Part shown: positions 62,414-64,000 of the stretch, piece by piece
Position numbering within the stretch: position 1 is the stretch's first letter
Layout of the letters: each line of letters begins with the position of its first letter
Source of the DNA: Taibaiella sp.
GTDB taxonomy: Bacteria; Bacteroidota; Bacteroidia; Chitinophagales; Chitinophagaceae
Direction: 5' to 3'
Assembly: GCA_019638495.1 (NCBI GenBank)
Contig: JAHBTQ010000007.1
Location: forward strand, 152,443 to 216,442
DNA length: 64,000 nt
Made by a program: the position numbers and the translations under genes
Notes under the pieces: model-generated
Told to the model about the DNA's origin: nothing
The model's database searches: none
The model's input: the letters and a program-made list of their open reading frames with translations, nothing else

Positions 62414-64000
62414 ATGAAGAAAGGACTTTTAACCTTATTTGTTTTGTTGGCCCTGGCGTTTTCGGGAGCAAAGGCTCAGACAACGGCAACCTATAACTTT
62501 TCGGCATTTACGTCCACCTATTCCAGCATAGCATCAACAGGTACTGTGATGGGGTCAGGATGGTGGGGCGATGATAAAACCCAGCTCAGTATTGGTTTGG
62601 GTTTCACGTTTAGTTTCTGTGGAACCGCCTACACGCAGACTTCTATTTGTACGAACGGCTGGGCTTCGTTATCCAATTCAACGTCGATCACCTGGACAAA
62701 CGCTACGGGCAGCATTGCTACCAATGGATGGCTGATGGCCTATTGGGATGACCTTATATCGCACGCATCCTCTTCATATTACCAGACTACAGGCACAGCC
62801 CCCAACAGGATATTTACGATGGAGTGGGGCGATCATACGCTCTACCCCAATTTCGGTACAACACCAGCCGCAAGTTTTCAGATGAAGTTGTATGAAACTT
62901 CAAACGTTATTGAATACTGGTATGGTAGCAGTGCATATTCTACGTCCAGTGCTACAATCGGTATAGCAAACGGTGCAAGCGACTACTCAACGATCAATGG
63001 TGTTGGTTCTTCACCTACAAACACAACAGGTACCTTTTATACAGTGAGCGGTTCACCTGCTACCAACCAGGTATATCGCTGGTCGCCCTGCCCTGTGACA
63101 GTAAATGCAACGCCAAGCGCGGCAGTCTGTCCTGGTGGCTCGGTTACACTTACAGGTACTACTACAGGCATTGGCTGGAGCTGGAGTGGTCCTGGCGGGT
63201 TTACTTCTACGGCCCTCTCGCCGGTTATTACGCCCACAGCCAGTGGAAGTTATGTACTCGTAGCAACGAATGGTACATGTACCATGAATGCTACTGCACT
63301 TGTCACAGTCAATCCACTTCCTGCAGCGCCGGTTATTACACCATCAGTTACCACGGTATGTAACGGTGCGAGTGTGTCATTGACATCATCTGCCGCAGCT
63401 ACATGGTCATCCACTTTGTACCTGTATTCAGACGCAGGTCTAACCACACCTTACACAGGTGGTACTGCTACAACGGTTTACATGCACCCGGACACGGTGA
63501 CGGTGGTAACGCCCATAACGTACACAGTAACTGTGACGAATGGTTTTGGCTGTACGGCATCGTCTACAGCCACGGTTACGATCAACCCTGCGACGGCAGC
63601 TATTACCGGCCCGATGACAGTTTGTGCGGGTTACAACATTACATTATCGAGTACCACTTCCGGTGGCACATGGAGCAGTTCAGCTACGGGCATCGGTACG
63701 GTGAACTCAACTACCGGAGTAGTGACGGGTATTACGCCGGGCACCACGACCATCTATTACACGGTAGCAGGCTGTAGTTCAGTAGCTGTTGTTACGGTTA
63801 CGCCTACGCCTACTGCTATTACGGGTATCAACATTGCGTGCCTTGGCGCCACTACGACGCTGAGCTCTACACCTGCGGGTGGCACATGGAGCAGTAGTCT
63901 TCCCGCGATTGGTTCTGTAGACCCCTCAACCGGTGTTGTGACCGGCCTGACCGTTGGTACGACCACGATCACGTATGATCTCGGCAGCGGCTGTTATGTA
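62414..64000 (+). CDS. Exported repetitive surface protein, 3' end outside window
   Basis: The frame is open from ATG 62414 to the right edge (529 codons visible). It starts with a signal peptide (LLTLFVLLALAFSGAKA before QTT). Residues ~25-215 form an N-terminal beta domain of lectin-like look. From ~225 on come tandem Ig-like/PKD-like repeats. The last two (~395-465, ~466-529) are clearly alike: TVCAGYNITLSST, GGTWSSSATGIGTVNSTTGV versus LGATTTLSST, GGTWSSSLPAIGSVDPSTGV. It is Thr/Ser/Gly-rich. Such proteins in this phylum are usually exported by type IX secretion with a sorting tail, which would lie beyond the window. Confidence 0.85.
   Translation, partial: MKKGLLTLFVLLALAFSGAKAQTTATYNFSAFTSTYSSIASTGTVMGSGWWGDDKTQLSIGLGFTFSFCGTAYTQTSICTNGWASLSNSTSITWTNATGSIATNGWLMAYWDDLISHASSSYYQTTGTAPNRIFTMEWGDHTLYPNFGTTPAASFQMKLYETSNVIEYWYGSSAYSTSSATIGIANGASDYSTINGVGSSPTNTTGTFYTVSGSPATNQVYRWSPCPVTVNATPSAAVCPGGSVTLTGTTTGIGWSWSGPGGFTSTALSPVITPTASGSYVLVATNGTCTMNATALVTVNPLPAAPVITPSVTTVCNGASVSLTSSAAATWSSTLYLYSDAGLTTPYTGGTATTVYMHPDTVTVVTPITYTVTVTNGFGCTASSTATVTINPATAAITGPMTVCAGYNITLSSTTSGGTWSSSATGIGTVNSTTGVVTGITPGTTTIYYTVAGCSSVAVVTVTPTPTAITGINIACLGATTTLSSTPAGGTWSSSLPAIGSVDPSTGVVTGLTVGTTTITYDLGSGCYV

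Noticed and set aside
63403..63777. 124-codon frame inside the repeat protein
   Set aside because: Out-of-frame shadow of the Thr/Ser-rich repeats, with a composition that follows from the main frame.

Overview
The window looks like a chromosomal segment of a member of the Bacteroidota, most likely near the Chitinophagaceae. Four things point there: a C-terminal gliding/type IX secretion (CHU_C, type B) sorting domain at the left edge; two PorP/SprF-family outer-membrane proteins; SusC-like TonB receptors paired with DUF4249 lipoproteins under FecI/FecR control; and promoters of the TTTG-N19-TAnnTTTG type with short AT-rich leaders and no clear Shine-Dalgarno. The placement is inference from families and promoter style; no database search was possible.

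Layout. 1-320: tail of a secreted protein. 448-867: tRNA-Arg(CCT), a small GIY-YIG nuclease ORF, and a second tRNA-Arg copy carrying a 28-nt GC-rich palindrome in its D-loop; this is the most unusual structure in the window. 967-5980 (minus): a pentapeptide-repeat protein and a 1054-residue protein with a hydrophobic core and NHL-like end, both without signal peptides. 6280-10337: a DnaJ-KTSC protein and a 1150-residue WG-repeat protein. 10545-13341: an ArsR-led run of small genes (SRPBCC, DoxX-like, YdeI, DUF4256). 13362-15309: BlaI/BlaR1-type repressor and M56 protease with two operators around the promoter. 15654-16761: small AraC-type regulator and single-domain response regulator. 16993-25423: ECF sigma, FecR anti-sigma and two TonB receptor/DUF4249 lipoprotein pairs, closed by a terminator shared with katG (minus). 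28443-30714: an AraC-type regulator followed by envelope/stress genes, including a 51-residue membrane protein. 30900-34641: LytTR regulator and propeller-type histidine kinase.

The right half is mostly housekeeping: hemB (metal site of the non-cysteine type), dps, uxs and ugd for UDP-xylose, an RsmI-like methyltransferase, a 3-methyladenine glycosylase, two PorP/SprF genes, a murF-alr fusion, a HAD phosphatase, an M32 carboxypeptidase, a thiolase, a tryptophan 2,3-dioxygenase, a transglutaminase-like exported protein, an orphan periplasmic binding protein, and several small lipoproteins and membrane proteins. The window ends inside a repetitive exported protein (from 62414) that runs off the edge.

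Across the segment, promoter -7 elements often lie within 5-25 nt of the start codon, and two pairs of inverted repeats bracket regulator promoters (ArsR and BlaI), which indicates autoregulation. No CRISPR array, insertion sequence, rRNA or phage region was seen.
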